Shown in pieces: positions 23,330-34,218 of a stretch of 64,000 bases of DNA (the first letter of the stretch is position 1; every line of letters starts with the position of its first letter). The DNA lies in the NCBI RefSeq assembly GCF_028640845.1, contig NC_080541.1, positions 154,073,502 to 154,137,501 on the forward strand, read 5' to 3'. A program made the translations under genes and the position numbers. This stretch comes from Ahaetulla prasina. Its lineage: Eukaryota; Chordata; Lepidosauria; Squamata; Colubridae. A model generated the notes under the pieces. The model was given only the letters and a program-made list of their open reading frames with translations, made no database searches and had not been told where the DNA came from.

Positions 23330-23928
23330 TGTTCTGACCTAGGCTCCCTTAAAAAGTAGGAAGTAGAGTTTTGGTCCTGGCAAAACCTCTTTTATTTACA
23401 CGACTGGGAATTACTTTCATTCACAGTCAGCAAGGCTTGTCCAAACAGTTTTTCAAAGGAATAATTATCAACACACCTTATCTCACTTGGCAAGCTGCCA
23501 TGTAACTTGTTTCCAAATGCAGTGTAAGGCAAAACATGGCACAAAGTCTCTTAGAGTCACAAACAGAACTTTCCACTCTTGAAACAAATGAATGAACGAA
23601 CAAATTGTTTCCTGCAAAAGCCCACTCCCCTTTTGCTCCTCTTTTGTTTTCTATGGGAGAGGCCAATCACCTCCAAGATGTGGCTTTACTCCCAAGTCAA
23701 CCCTGCTTTCTGAGTTGTTCTTATCTTCTGGCAGCTCTGTGCATGTGCACATTGGGGACAGGCTTTAGCTGTTCCTCTGCCTCCCTGCCGTCTATTTCCC
23801 CCTCTGCCTCCGATGCAGAGCCCTCGTCCGTGCTTTCCCCAGCCTCCAGGATTGGCCCATGTTCCTCCCCAACCTCCTCACTGTCCAACTCTGCTGCCAG
23901 CTCCGCTGGCTGCCAGCGGGCCGCAACA
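23330..23928 (-). mobile_element. Solo LTR, subfamily 3
   Basis: The minus strand begins TGTTGCGGCCCGC and ends GGTCAGAACA. Flanks are tttat (23325-23329) and ttcat (23929-23933), 4 of 5. Its start and its ...CAGAACA end resemble the LTRs at 45987-46611 and 62112-62631, and it has an AAATAAA signal near 23391-23397 (minus strand). A minus-strand frame at 23721-23939 is open and acidic (DSEEVGEE, STDEGSASEAEGE), in the same frame relative to the LTR start as three of the other LTRs. Confidence 0.8.
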
Positions 23929-23933
23929 TTCAT

Positions 23934-25061
23934 TTCCAACTCCCTCTCTCTCTATCTCTCTCTCCCCCTCCCTCTCCCTCTCTTTCTTGTAAACATTTTT
24001 AATTTTGTGTTTTTCTTTGATGTAATTTTATCAAGTCACATTTTAGGATATAGGACACCCCAACCTTTCTTCTTTGCCTTCTTCTGCCTTCTTTGGATTT
24101 TGCAGGGGTCTACAAAATGCCGGCTATCCACAAGAATTAAAACTGCAAGCAGCTATCTGACCGTAAATGCTGTTACTTTCTCCAAGAATCCTTTCTTGGT
24201 CTAAATTGTCCTCCAAGAGACCCACAAAGTTCTAAGCAAGAGTTTATAAACTCTGAAAAGACTTTTTGACAGATGGAGACAGTTTAACATCAGACAAACT
24301 GAAAGAAAGCCATGCAAACATCTTTAGAGACATTTTCCCCATGCCCTGATTTTTAACTCCCTCCTCCTTTTTCCCTATTCTCTGAAGATTTATGCATTTT
24401 GTAACCATTTATTAAATCACCAGTTAAAAAAAGAATGAAAACAGGTCTGAATCTTAGTCCTCAGGCATATGCTTTAACTTGAAGAACATGAAGGGGTATA
24501 ATCCAAATGTTTGTGGCATGACCGTACCCAATGGAGTAAGAGAATGTAAGTGAATGCTGTAGATATTCCTGGAGGAACAGTCAATTGACAGCCCCAGATA
24601 AGTAAATGTTAGAAAATCCAGTGGGATGTGGCTCGAATACAACGTTGACTGACAACCATTCCCCCTAACCCTAGTAAATATAGGATACTTGCAAAGGGTC
24701 TGACAATGATGGTTCCACATTGAGTTGTGTGACTGTAGAAGGAAATATATATATAGACCCTGAGCCGCATTAAATTTGCTATAAAATATTCTGAAAAGTC
24801 ATTGCTGGGGGATTTGACAAAGCTTGAAAACCAGAAGACCAAGGGGCCAAGAGCAAAGAGAAAGCAACATGGAGGATTTGAAGAAGCTTCATCTTTTCCT
24901 TAAAATGAAAGGAGTAAGGTGGGCCCAACTGACTTGGACTTAATCATTTTCCAAGCCAATTTTTTTAAAAAATGCACCATCTCTTCAGCCAGCTCTTTAA
25001 GTAACTTGTGTGCCCTTATCTGCCTTTGAACCTCTTGAAGTCTTGCTTTCATTGAGAGGCA
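23934..25061. other. CT-rich run, then no gene seen
   Basis: 23940-23987 is a CT-rich run directly beside the LTR. The rest is unique DNA without a recognisable exon. Confidence 0.4.
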
Positions 25062-25146
25062 GAAAGGAAGGAAGGAAGGAAGGAAGGAAGGAAGGAAGGA
25101 AGGAAGGAAGGAAAGAAAGAAAGAAAGGGACAAAGGAAAGGGAAAG

Positions 25147-25193
<47 letters not shown>

Positions 25194-25327
25194 AGAGAAA
25201 GGACTGAGTAAAAGAAAAAGAAAGAAGAAAAAAAGAAAAAAAGAAAGAAAGAAAGAAAGAAAGAAAGAGAAAAGAACAAAGGAAAGAGAAAGAAAGAAGA
25301 GAAAGGAATGAGTGAAAGAAAAAAGAG

Positions 25328-25358
<31 letters not shown>

Positions 25359-25560
25359 AGAAAAAAGGAAGGAAAGAAAGAAAGAGGGAGGGAGGGAGGG
25401 AAGGAAGGAAGGAGGGAAGGAAGGAAGGAAGGAAGGAAGGAAGGAAGGAAGGAAGGAAGGAAGGAAGGAAGGAATGAAGGAAAGTTAGAAAAGAACAAAG
25501 GAAAGGAAAAAGAAAGGAAGAAAGAAAGACAAAAGGAAAAAAAGAAAAAGAAAAAAGGAG
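25062..25560. repeat. 500-bp polypurine tract: (GGAA)n, (GAAA)n and mixed
   Basis: Almost every base on the plus strand is A or G. Blocks are (GGAA)n at 25064-25113, (GAAA)n at about 25149-25196 and 25240-25268, (GAAA)n at 25328-25360, (GGAA)n at about 25400-25475, then A/G-rich mixed sequence. Long open frames on both strands (Lys/Glu/Arg or Ser/Phe/Leu/Pro-rich) are by-products. Confidence 0.97.
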
Positions 25561-26429
25561 GGGGCATTATTTATCAAACAACAATGACAAACCCACCTGT
25601 AAAGTAAAGTTTGTGTATAGAAGTATACACAGACACAAAAGATTGCAGAGAAAGACCAGTTCCACTGCATTTAAAGCACTGCTTGTAAAATGCTGCCCTA
25701 GCGCCACAAAATGCCTTACAGACTTCTTTTGCAGGAACTGTATCAATTAAGGTCTCTAAAAGCCCTAACATGGATGGGCTCTGCACACAGCATGTCTGCC
25801 AATGTTTTATTATCAAGTCCATTATGATGAGTTCTTGTCCCAGACAAAGGAAGAATTGAAAAAGAATTCAGGCTGACAAATTAGACTTGAAATCTGTTTC
25901 ATTTACATAACGACTGGAAGTTCATTAATAACAGAGTTTTAATTATTCATGCTCTTGTTTCAGTAGATACAGCGGATTTTTTTTCCCCCTGCTGTGCTAG
26001 ATGTCTGGATTAGCTAAAATGAATTGTGGCAAACTGTTCAGGTTTTTGTGATTCCTTGGGCATTTGGCACCAGAAAAGAGAGGGCAGAAAAGGGATGTAA
26101 ATGGGGGTTTGTGTATGTGTGCCCCCTGTGCGAGCATGTACATCACTGTTTCATTCATGTAACTTTCAAGCATTCTGGTGCTTGTTAAAGAAATATTTGC
26201 ACCAGGATGAAGCTTCCATTTGAATTGGAAAGCAGTCTCGTGAATTGTTCCAAAGTGAGATCTCCAGGTTTTGAATATATTTGTCACTCAGTAATCCTTT
26301 GCATAATGAATACTAAACTTTCCGAAAGAGCCTTGAGAGTTGTCACTTTATAATATGTTTTCTTCCCGAAGCTTGTTGAACTTACGTGGCTACCCAGGAC
26401 ATAATTCATCTAAGAGCAGATAGCATTGA
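25561..26429. other. No gene; possible conserved non-coding block
   Basis: Unique DNA. About 25880-25980 (CATTTACATAACGACTGGAA, TTAATTATTCATGC) has the look of a conserved non-coding element. No coding signal. Confidence 0.3.
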
Positions 26430-26437
26430 GTTACAAA

Positions 26438-26652
26438 CAGTGGTGAAATTCAGCCGGTTCTATCCAGCTCGGGCAAACTGGTAGTGCCGGTTCCACCCAC
26501 CCACCTGGATGTCATCGCATCCCATTTTTGACCCTCTGAACATGCTCAGAAGACTCTGCACATGTGGGGATGAGGCGTGCAAGAGCATAGCGAGCACGCA
26601 TGTGTGCTCACATTTGCGAACCGGTAACGAAGATAAGTGGATTTCACCCCCA
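26438..26652 (+). mobile_element. Non-autonomous hAT-type element, ACCGGTTCT family, variant
   Basis: CAGTGGTGAAATTCAGCCGG at the left and GTGGATTTCACCCCCA at the right. Duplicated flanks are gttacaaa (26430-26437) and gttccaaa (26653-26660), 7 of 8. The internal region (CACCTGGATGTCATCGC, TGTGCTCACATTTGCGAACC) is shared with 6516-6688 rather than with the 290-bp forms. Confidence 0.8.
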
Positions 26653-26660
26653 GTTCCAAA

Positions 26661-27048
26661 GCTGTAATCATTCAGGAGTTTGCGCAATTCAATTATTTCC
26701 TAAATATTTTTAAATGAAGAAGCTACAAATATGCCTCTGAGCATATGCAGATTATCATGCTCCTGACTCAGAAAATCGGGAAATCTCTGAAAGAGCATGA
26801 AACCTAATTTATTCTTGGTTTATTCACCGACATATAAAAGCACTAGGTCTAGAAATGAGGATTATATAGCAACAAAGCCAAATAGCAATCCATCTTCTGT
26901 GGATTATCACAATGTGTTTGGAGACATATGAACATGGAGAACAACGGTTGTGTGTGCTTGCAAAAATCTAAAGAGGAAAGGAATGCACAGAAAGCCAGCA
27001 TCTACTTTCAAATTTGAATTGCTTTTCTCAGAGAAGACTGCTGCTAAG
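26661..27048. other. No gene seen
   Basis: Unique DNA up to the start of the RPS15 retrocopy; no exon seen. Confidence 0.4.
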
Positions 27049-27640
27049 ATGGCAGAAGTGGAGCAGAAAAAGAAGCAAACTTTCTGGAAATTCACCTATT
27101 GAGGTGCTGACCTAGATCAGCTCCTCAACATGTCTTATGAACAGCAGATACACTTATATAGTGCCCACCAGGGCTGGAGACTGCGCTGCAAAAAACACTC
27201 ACTGCTCAAACATCTTCAAAAGGCCAAGAAGGAGGCACTTCCCATGGAAAAGCCAGAAGTGGTGAAGAACCAGTTGCATGACATGATCATTCTTCCAGAG
27301 ATGGTGGGCAGCAGGGTGGGCGTGTACAACGGGAAGACCATCAATCAAGTGGAGATCAAGCCTGAAGTAATTTGGGAGAATTTTCCATCACATACAAGCC
27401 TGTGAAACATGGTTGACCTGGAATCAGAATCACCCACTCATCTAGGTTCATTCCTCTAAAAAAGTGTCAAACTTGCGTCGTCACGTTGTCAAATGATGTA
27501 TTGCAACTCCCCCCTCTTCACTAAACTGTGTGTGGGTGTGTCCAGCGCATGACGCATCTGGCCCACGGGCCGCGAGTTTGACACCCCCTGTTCTAAATTG
27601 AGAGTTTTGGGGAAGAATATTTTTATGTGTAAATAAAAAC
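27049..27640 (+). pseudogene. RPS15: Processed pseudogene of ribosomal protein S15
   Basis: The parent gene encodes a small-subunit ribosomal protein of about 145 residues. Here the ATG is at 27049, the first residues read MAEVEQKKKQTF, and the match continues uninterrupted by introns through MSYEQ (27130), [54 protein letters not shown] and, after a frameshift, [12 protein letters not shown] to the C-terminal RFIPL. Lesions: codon 18 Arg is a TGA (likely CGA to TGA), about eight codons are missing near residue 45, and a small deletion causes a frameshift near 27370. A hAT-type element (27462-27590) sits at the penultimate codons. The likely original stop (TGA) and an AATAAA signal (27632-27637) lie beyond it. 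Lack of introns and the broken frame mark it as a dead retrocopy. Confidence 0.95.
27462..27590 (+). mobile_element. hAT-type element, TGTCAAAC family, inside the RPS15 pseudogene
   Basis: AAGTGTCAAACTTGCG at the left and CGCGAGTTTGACACCCCCTG at the right are inverted. Flanks ctctaaaa and ttctaaat agree at 6 of 8 positions. It is a relative of 2553-2687 and 49079-49209. Confidence 0.7.
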
Positions 27641-28033
27641 AGTTCCCAACAAAAGAAACCGAATCATTGGAAAATCTACGCAAAGTAATGATCAGAAATA
27701 GTAAGTTTTTGACCCTCTTGCCATACAAAACACAAAGATTTCACATTACCATCTATGGCTCGGTCAAACTTTATGGAATAGCTGCAGCTCCAACTTTTAT
27801 ATGAATGAGAAGAAATAGTGGTTTCTTTTATTGAAGGATGTCATTAGGCAAAAGAAGCCAAAAATGGGACGCGCTCTGTGTCTCATTAACATTAACAGAC
27901 CTGCTACTTCCATTTCCTTTTGTTTCTCCTAAGAAGCTGCAGAAAATAAAATTTAAAAAAACAACAAACCTTCCTTTCTCTGGCAGAACAGGACTGCACA
28001 GGCCGAAAACCCTGAGCTAATCCACTGTGTAGA
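27641..28033. other. No gene seen
   Basis: Unique DNA after the pseudogene. Confidence 0.4.
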
Positions 28034-28041
28034 ACATGAAC

Positions 28042-28317
28042 CAGGGGTGAAATCTAGCAGGTTCTGACAGGTTCTGGAGAACCGGTAGTGGAAATTTTGA
28101 GTAGTTCGGAGAACCGGCAAATGCCACCTCTGGCTGGCCCCAGAGTGGGGTGGAAATGGAGATTTTGCAGTATCCTTCCCCTGCAGTGGGGTGGGAATGG
28201 AGATTTTGCAGTATCCTTCTCCTGGCCCGCCCATCATGCCACACCCACCAAGTCACATCATGCCCACCAAGCCACGCCCACAGAACCGATAGTAAATAAA
28301 TTTGGATTTCACCACTG
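28042..28317 (-). mobile_element. Non-autonomous hAT-type element, ACCGGTTCT family
   Basis: CAGGGGTGAAATCTAGCAGG at the left and TTTGGATTTCACCACTG at the right. It is flanked by a perfect 8-bp duplication acatgaac (28034-28041 and 28318-28325). It carries a tandem GAATGGAGATTTTGCAGTA repeat and paired GAACCGG boxes, and is the best dated member because its duplication is intact. Confidence 0.92.
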
Positions 28318-28325
28318 ACATGAAC

Positions 28326-30117
28326 TCCAATGTTAGCGAGATATTCGTACTGCTGAAAGAAGTTGTTGGATTCCTTAAGTAGAATTACACTACATTCAGG
28401 CAACAAAATGTATTGGTCCAACTACAAATTTAAGTGACATAAAGAGAAAAGTGCCTTGTCTAAGAACAATCTAAGCACTACTATTTGTGCTTCATTTGTC
28501 TTCATTTTTTCAGGAGAGAAACTACAGAAGCCAAGAGAAAAATGTCTTGTCCAAGACTTCAGATGGAACGAAATGAAAAGGTTAACTCTTCCAATGATGG
28601 TAATTTGCCTCCTAAATTTCAGACTTCATGACCTAAAAGAAATTCTCTTTTTCCCACTCCTTTCTCCTCTAATGCATTTCTCATGTGTATCAATTTATTT
28701 CCTTCCACTTGACTCATGGAAAGATGGTTTCTGTCTCTAATAGAAGAATTGGTTCAGAGGATTCTTTACTTTCACTATTTGCTCCAGGTATATAATATCC
28801 CTGGACCAAAGGAAAAATAAAATATTTTTTAAAAAAGAAGATCTGTTGAGAACGAGACAATGTACGAGACATCTGGATAACGTTTGATGTGGCAGTGCTG
28901 CTCCGAATTCCCTCTCAGCTTGCTGCTGTGTTCAAACCTGAGGGTTCCCCCCCTCCTTCCTCTAGTTACATTTGATGTCCAGGTGCAGGTGTGCTCTCAT
29001 GTAAATCCTCTCCAGATGTTGCTGCACATCTGTATAAATCTCCAGCTTTCATTTTTATGAGCCAAACACATCATGTTCACCTAACTCATGCCTATTATGG
29101 GATTCCTAAGCACTCTAGCCTTCAGGATTCCCCATAAAAATAACAGTCCTATTAAAAGACAAAAGGGAGAGTGAAAATGCCCCATTTTAGCTTTCAAAAT
29201 TAGAACATTTAAGGTTCTTTATAGAAAAATAAAATTACAACTTTTATAGCAGGGCACTTCAGGGTTTTCCAAAAGAAGCTTTAAGTGGATTGCTTTCTCC
29301 ATGTCTTCGCTCTGTCACAATTGGCTTGGTTTGGCCATAAGCAGACTTGCAGAACATATTTTTACTGCTGCCCCATTCTTAATAAGGTGCTTATTTTAAC
29401 TGAGTTTGATGTGATTTGTAATCAGGTAAAATAAACAGGATGAAAGGAAGAAATCACTAAACCCTTGATTTATGGTAGTAGGTTACAGAAGTGCCTGGAG
29501 GTAGAATGTTCATTTGAGCACCACCATTTTTTTTAATTGTTTCCTATGTCAATATAATTTTTCTTGATTTCTTCACTGGAGTGAAGTGAACTCTCCACTG
29601 GAGTTGATTTCCCAAGGATATGAGAGGATGGGGGAAATCCAAAAATATGAAATAATTATTGGGATTATATTTCAATGGATTAATCCGTTGAATGAAAAGT
29701 GTTAGCAAAACATCTGATCATTTTAACTGCTAAACCCATACTCTGGATGCAACCTGGGCAGGCTTTCACTCCCCCCCCCCACCGCCTCTAACTCTTCAAG
29801 TTACTTGGACAATTTTGACACGTAAAAGATGTTCTGATGAAAAGTGACAGTATGCAGGTTATGGCATTTGGGAGCAGTCAAGGGAGCTTTAATGAGTCAC
29901 AAACAGGTGTGGTGGTGAAGCTTTTATGTACTATGAAGTGCTTCTTCTCAATCACATCCAAAGCACAGCCAAGCTCTATTCAGAACTTGAAAGTATAATG
30001 ATTTAGAAAGAAACAGAATATTTGTTCAAAAATTAGGCAGTAGTTTCCTGGACTAAAATCCCTACATAACCGTCACAATCAATCAGAGGCCAGGTAATCG
30101 CAATAACAATAGACTAA
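28326..30117. other. No gene; possible conserved non-coding block
   Basis: Unique DNA with a poly-C run near 29770-29780. About 28880-29120 is repeat-free and compositionally balanced, and could be conserved non-coding sequence. No exon supported. Confidence 0.3.
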
Positions 30118-30335
30118 TATACAACTTCACAGTGCTTCACAGCCCTCTCTAAGAGGTTTATAGTGTCAGCATATTGTACCCAACAATTTGGGTCCTCATT
30201 TTACTCACCTCCAAAGGATGGAAAGCTGAGTCAACCTTGAGCGTGGTGAGATTTGAACCGCCAAATTGCAATCAGCCGGCAGTCAGCAGAAGTAGCCTGC
30301 AGTACTGCATTCTAACCACTGAGCCACTGAGAAAA
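30118..30335 (-). mobile_element. tRNA-derived SINE (GCAGTGGTTAG head)
   Basis: Reverse order of the SINE at 60994-61232: the left has CACAGTGCTTCACAGCCCTC, then GGGTCCTCATTTTACTCACC, GGATGGAAAGCTGAGTCAAC, TTTGAACCGCC (complement of a B box) and GCATTCTAACCACTGAGCCAC (the tRNA-like head). Confidence 0.85.
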
Positions 30336-30433
30336 AGAAGCTGCTTTTCCCTTTGTAGTGTCTTACAAACTGGGACTTTTCTGGGGAAAAAGCATTGTGG
30401 ACAAGAAGGCCAAGAGATCACTTATAGGTGAGA

Positions 30434-30499
30434 CAGTGTTTCTCAACCTTGGCAACTTAAAGTTGTGTGGTCTTCAACTCCTAGAATTCCCCAACCAGT
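30434..30499 (+). mobile_element. Hairpin hAT-type element, left half only
   Basis: CAGTGTTTCTCAACCTTGGC and TCTTCAACTCCTAGAATTCC match the left arm of 61343-61482. The right arm is absent. Confidence 0.55.
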
Positions 30500-30636
30500 C
30501 TCTGAAGAAGGACCATTCTTGGTAAGACATGCATTCTGGCAAACCAAGTGTGCCTTAGCAGTGCGGTATAGAGCCCCTGATTCTCACCCCAACTATTCAA
30601 TCACAATCCTAACAGAAGAAGAAAGAAGTTATATTA

Positions 30637-30900
30637 CTGTGTTTCCCCAAAAATAAGACCCTGTCTTATATTTTTTGAACCCCAAAATAAGTGCTTGGCC
30701 TTATTTTCAGGGAGGTCTTATTATTTTGGGGTACGTGCAGCAAGATGGGCTCCTCTTGCTGTCTTACCTGATTTGCCGCTCTGCGTTTAAATATTTTCGG
30801 GGAGGACTTATTTTCGGGGGGGGAGGCTTATTTTAGCACGTGCACTCAAAAGCCCATTTGGGCTTATTATCAGGGATGTCTTATTTTCTGGGAAACAAAG
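30637..30900 (+). mobile_element. TA-flanked short DNA transposon, GTTTCCCC family
   Basis: Left CTGTGTTTCCCCAAAAATAA and right end (complement) CTTTGTTTCCCAGAAAATAA form an inverted repeat of about 23 bp. A TA dinucleotide lies at each edge (30635-30636 and 30901-30902), as expected for Tc1/mariner-type insertion. A sister copy is at 45394-45703. No transposase. Confidence 0.7.
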
Positions 30901-30984
30901 TAAGTGTATCAAGTAAAACTAAAAACATGTGTTCCCACCACTTTTACAATACTATCGTAGGTATGCCTACTCCTTCTCATAAAT

Positions 30985-31165
30985 TTTTGTTGGTCAGTCA
31001 CTAAGTTGTGTCCAACTGTACATGACCCATGGACCATAGCATGCCAGCCCCTCCCTGTCCTCCACTGTCTCCCTGAACCTGCCCAAATTCATGCTCACTA
31101 TGCCGATGACACTATCTAACCAGCATATTTTCTGTCATTCCCTTCTACTTTTGCCTTCTTCTCAA
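30985..31165 (-). mobile_element. BovB (RTE-clade) LINE fragment
   Basis: GTTGGTCAGTCACTAAGTTG, TGTCCAACTGTACATGACCC, ATGGACCATAGCATGCCAG and CTCCACTGTCTCCCTGAACC follow the order of the 3' region of BovB elements, shared by squamates and ruminants. Orientation is inferred by analogy with the Sauria SINE tail. Confidence 0.65.
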
Positions 31166-31352
31166 AAATAAGCAATAGTAAATTTAGGGAGAAAAACATA
31201 GAATTGCAATCATAGGTTCTTCAATAATTTGCCTTCAATTTATATCTAGGTTGCCATCAAGGCTCTATCCATTTTGACAGGCTTTCATTCATTCTGAAAC
31301 AAGAGACAGAGATTACAGAGCCTCTTAGTTGGTCTGGGACAACCAGAAAGTA

Positions 31353-31745
31353 CACGTAGTCCTCAATTTACAGCAGTTCATTTAGTGATCGTTCAAAGTT
31401 ATAACGGCACTAAAAAAAAGTGACATGACTGTTTTTCATACATACAGTCATTGCAGCATTCCTACAGTCACATGATCAAAATTCAGATGCTTGGCAACCG
31501 ACTCATATATATGCCAATTGCAGTGTTGCAGAGTCATGTGATCACCTTTTGCTATCTTCTGACAAGTAAAGTCGATGTGGAAGCCAGATTCACTTCAAAA
31601 CCATGTTGCTCATTTAACAACCGCAGTGATCCACTTAACAACTGTGGCAAGGAAAGTTGTAAAATGGGACAAAGCTCACTTAACTGTCTTGCTTAGCAAC
31701 AGAAATTTTGCATTCAATTGTGGGTTGTAAGTCGAGGACTACCTG
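31353..31745 (+). mobile_element. Tigger-like TA-flanked element
   Basis: Left CACGTAGTCCTCAATTTACA and right GTCGAGGACTACCTG are inverted. TA lies at both edges (31351-31352 and 31746-31747). Internal CACTTAACAACTGTGGCAAG and GTCATGTGATCACCTTTTGC are repeated in the older copy at 12232-12562. It lacks transposase. Confidence 0.8.
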
Positions 31746-31944
31746 TATAAGAACTCTAAAAGCACCTCTTGGACCAAAGCATTTATTTTTGTACGTGTTA
31801 AAGTATCTGCCTGTAAAAGTACTATAGATACTTCACTTTCCTTTCTTCCCTTTTCGATTCACTGTTATTGGGAGATCTATCAAATGCTTTTAGTGTCACA
31901 TTCCAGGGACTGACCTTTGTTGGGCATATAAATAAATTGAAACA

Positions 31945-32135
31945 TAACATAACATAACATCAGAGTTGGAAGGGACCTTGGAGGCCTTCTAGTCCAACCC
32001 CCTGCCCAGGCAGGAAACCCTACACCATCTCAGTCAGATGGTTATCCAACATTTTCTTAAAAATTTCCAGTGTTGGAGCATTCACAACTTCTGAAGGCAA
32101 GTCGTTCCACTTGCCTTCAGAAACTGAAAACAGCC
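31945..32135 (-). mobile_element. CR1-like LINE fragment
   Basis: After (AACAT)4 comes AGAGTTGGAAGGGACCTTGG, AGGCCTTCTAGTCCAACCCC and CAGGCAGGAAACCCTA, a conserved amniote CR1-type 3' region. A second copy is at 49342-49475. Orientation is less certain than the identity. Confidence 0.6.
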
Positions 32136-32870
32136 TGTGATTTTGAGTCTAAGATGAAAAAAAAATATCTGAGTAACCATTAGATGAGAGCAGGGCTAGA
32201 ATCTCTTTGCTATCTTCTGTGGTCACATCTGGATTTTTGTACCTTAGAAGTGGGAACCGTACATGGGCACGAACATTGTAATGGTGAAAGTGCAAGCAAG
32301 CAACCGAGCAAGCAGGTTGTCTGTTAAAAAGCATTAACATTTTTAAGGGGACATAATGTGTGCATTTAGTCTTTTAATGGGAACTAAAAATTTATGGGTT
32401 AATAAGAACATACTGAATATTCAGATTCATGCCTTCTTAACTACTCCCAGACCTGATCAAGTTTATAAGCCTTTGAGTCATTTGATTTATTATTTGCTTA
32501 TTTATATCCCATCCTGAAAAGCTGGATAGTATTTGTGAGGTTCACAAGTGGTTTTCAATGGAAGTAATCAGATCCAGACCGGTTTAATTTCAACAAGATG
32601 GCTGCATCCTTTGCCTTCAGATGAGACTAGACAACTCGTGACCCATTGGACCATCCTTTCAATGATATTTCCTCACCTAAACAGAAAACACTAAGACCAT
32701 GGGCAGATGGCTATTGTTTTAGTTTTAAAATTAAAGAAAACATTTTATTAAAGAAGAGAGATGGGTAGCAAGACAAATATACCGTAGATGCTTTCCCTAT
32801 AACAGGATGCTTGGAATGAAAACATTGTGGTTAATCTGCCATTCTTTAATACTCTAATGTTTCAAACTTC
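32136..32870. other. No gene seen
   Basis: Unique DNA; a LINE-like ATTTATATCCCATCCTG phrase at 32500-32516 is too short to classify. Confidence 0.4.
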
Positions 32871-33226
32871 TTTTTCCTCAGCTTAAAGAAACATACAGCT
32901 GGCTAAGCTGAAATATCCATTTCTCCAGATAAATCAGCACATTTTTTATAGTTTGTCCTTGTGCTTTATGTATAGTGAGACCAAAGTACTGGGAAATGTG
33001 TCCACTGAGGGCCATCTTCACCTTCTGATAAACTGAGCATAATTCTTGAAATTGTGACAATGCCATTGTTGAATACACCAACGTTCATCTTTGCTACAAT
33101 GTGATTTTTGAGTTCTTCCATGAACTTCTGAATTCCGTTGCAAAACCTTAGAATATACAAGTTTCTCGTTGAAATGATGGGAGAGTCTTTCTTCAATTCC
33201 TGCTTATGTGGTGACAATCCAGAGAG

Positions 33227-33227
<1 letters not shown>

Positions 33228-33262
<35 letters not shown>
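33228..33262. repeat. (CAAT)n microsatellite
   Basis: Eight or so CAAT units lying inside the Helitron helicase relic. Confidence 0.9.
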
Positions 33263-33263
<1 letters not shown>

Positions 33264-33765
33264 GGAATTATGTTGAAAATGAGTAGTGTTACCTCTTTCA
33301 CTGACAGCATTTAAGGAACAATATTATTTTATCTTTCCAGGGAAGTGCTTAATGCATGTGGAACTGATTTTTAACCATCATTTCATTGAAAGGAGCCAAG
33401 ATATGATTCTTGTAGAACAATTCAGTAGGATTGTGAAATATTGGGTAGGTGAAATCTACATATTCTTCCATAGTTCTTATAGGCAGAATCATATCTTCAG
33501 GTAATTTTATTTCCTCATTTTGATTTTTATGAATTTTGTGTTCTCCAAAGAACTTAAAGTATCTTCCCTCTTCCTCACTCGACTGCATGTTTCTCTTCAA
33601 TTGTAACTTGGCAAAGCTTCTCCATAATTATGATTTTTTGATGAATTCATTCTTTATACCATCGTCATTTTGTATTTCTACAATTGGTAGAAGCTGACAG
33701 AAATTTCTCCAAAACTTTCATTCGTGCCACATATATCAAGAAGAGTTCAATCTATGGCTTCAAAG

Positions 33766-34218
33766 CAGGGGTGAAATCTAAAAATTTTCCCTACCAGTTC
33801 TGTGGGCGTGGCTTAATTGGTGGATGTGGCTTGGTGGTCAGGTGACTGAATGGAAATGGTCAATAATAATAAATAATAAAAATAATAAAGTATACAAAAC
33901 TTGGGAGGCACCAGTCTACTTTATTTAAAAATAGAGGCCCCAGCCTACAACTAGCCTTTTACTGACAAGCCCCAGTCTACCTTCTTTAAAAATACTACAG
34001 CGCTGATCAGCTGTAGTGTGGCCCTTTGAAGTACCGCGGCAGTCATTTAAGGCTGTTTACAGCTATATCACCACCGAGCGCTTCAGGGACAGAGAACAAC
34101 AGGGAGGCGTGGGCAGTGGGGGGGAGCCAGGGATTTTTGCTACCAGTTCTCCAAACTACCTGCCCCCATTGCTACCGGATCGCGTGATCCGGTCCGAACC
34201 GGGAGTATTTCACCCCTG
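33766..34218 (+). mobile_element. hAT-type element, long CAGGGGTGAAAT form
   Basis: Termini CAGGGGTGAAATC and GTATTTCACCCCTG; perfect 8-bp duplication cttcaaag (33758-33765 and 34219-34226). At 453 bp it is the longest family member here. It is inserted within the helicase relic just after Walker B. The edges (CCCTACC-GTTCTGTGGG and GGGATTTTTGCTACC) match the 186-bp copy at 37153-37338, which lacks the middle. No transposase is visible. Confidence 0.95.

Noticed and set aside
25049..25607. Long open frames rich in Ser/Phe/Leu/Pro or Lys/Glu/Arg
   Set aside because: They are translations of simple GGAA/GAAA repeats; no start context or non-repeat coding sequence.
32878..33600. Three separate small genes on the minus strand
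   Set aside because: Their sequences are consecutive blocks of one decayed Helitron helicase.
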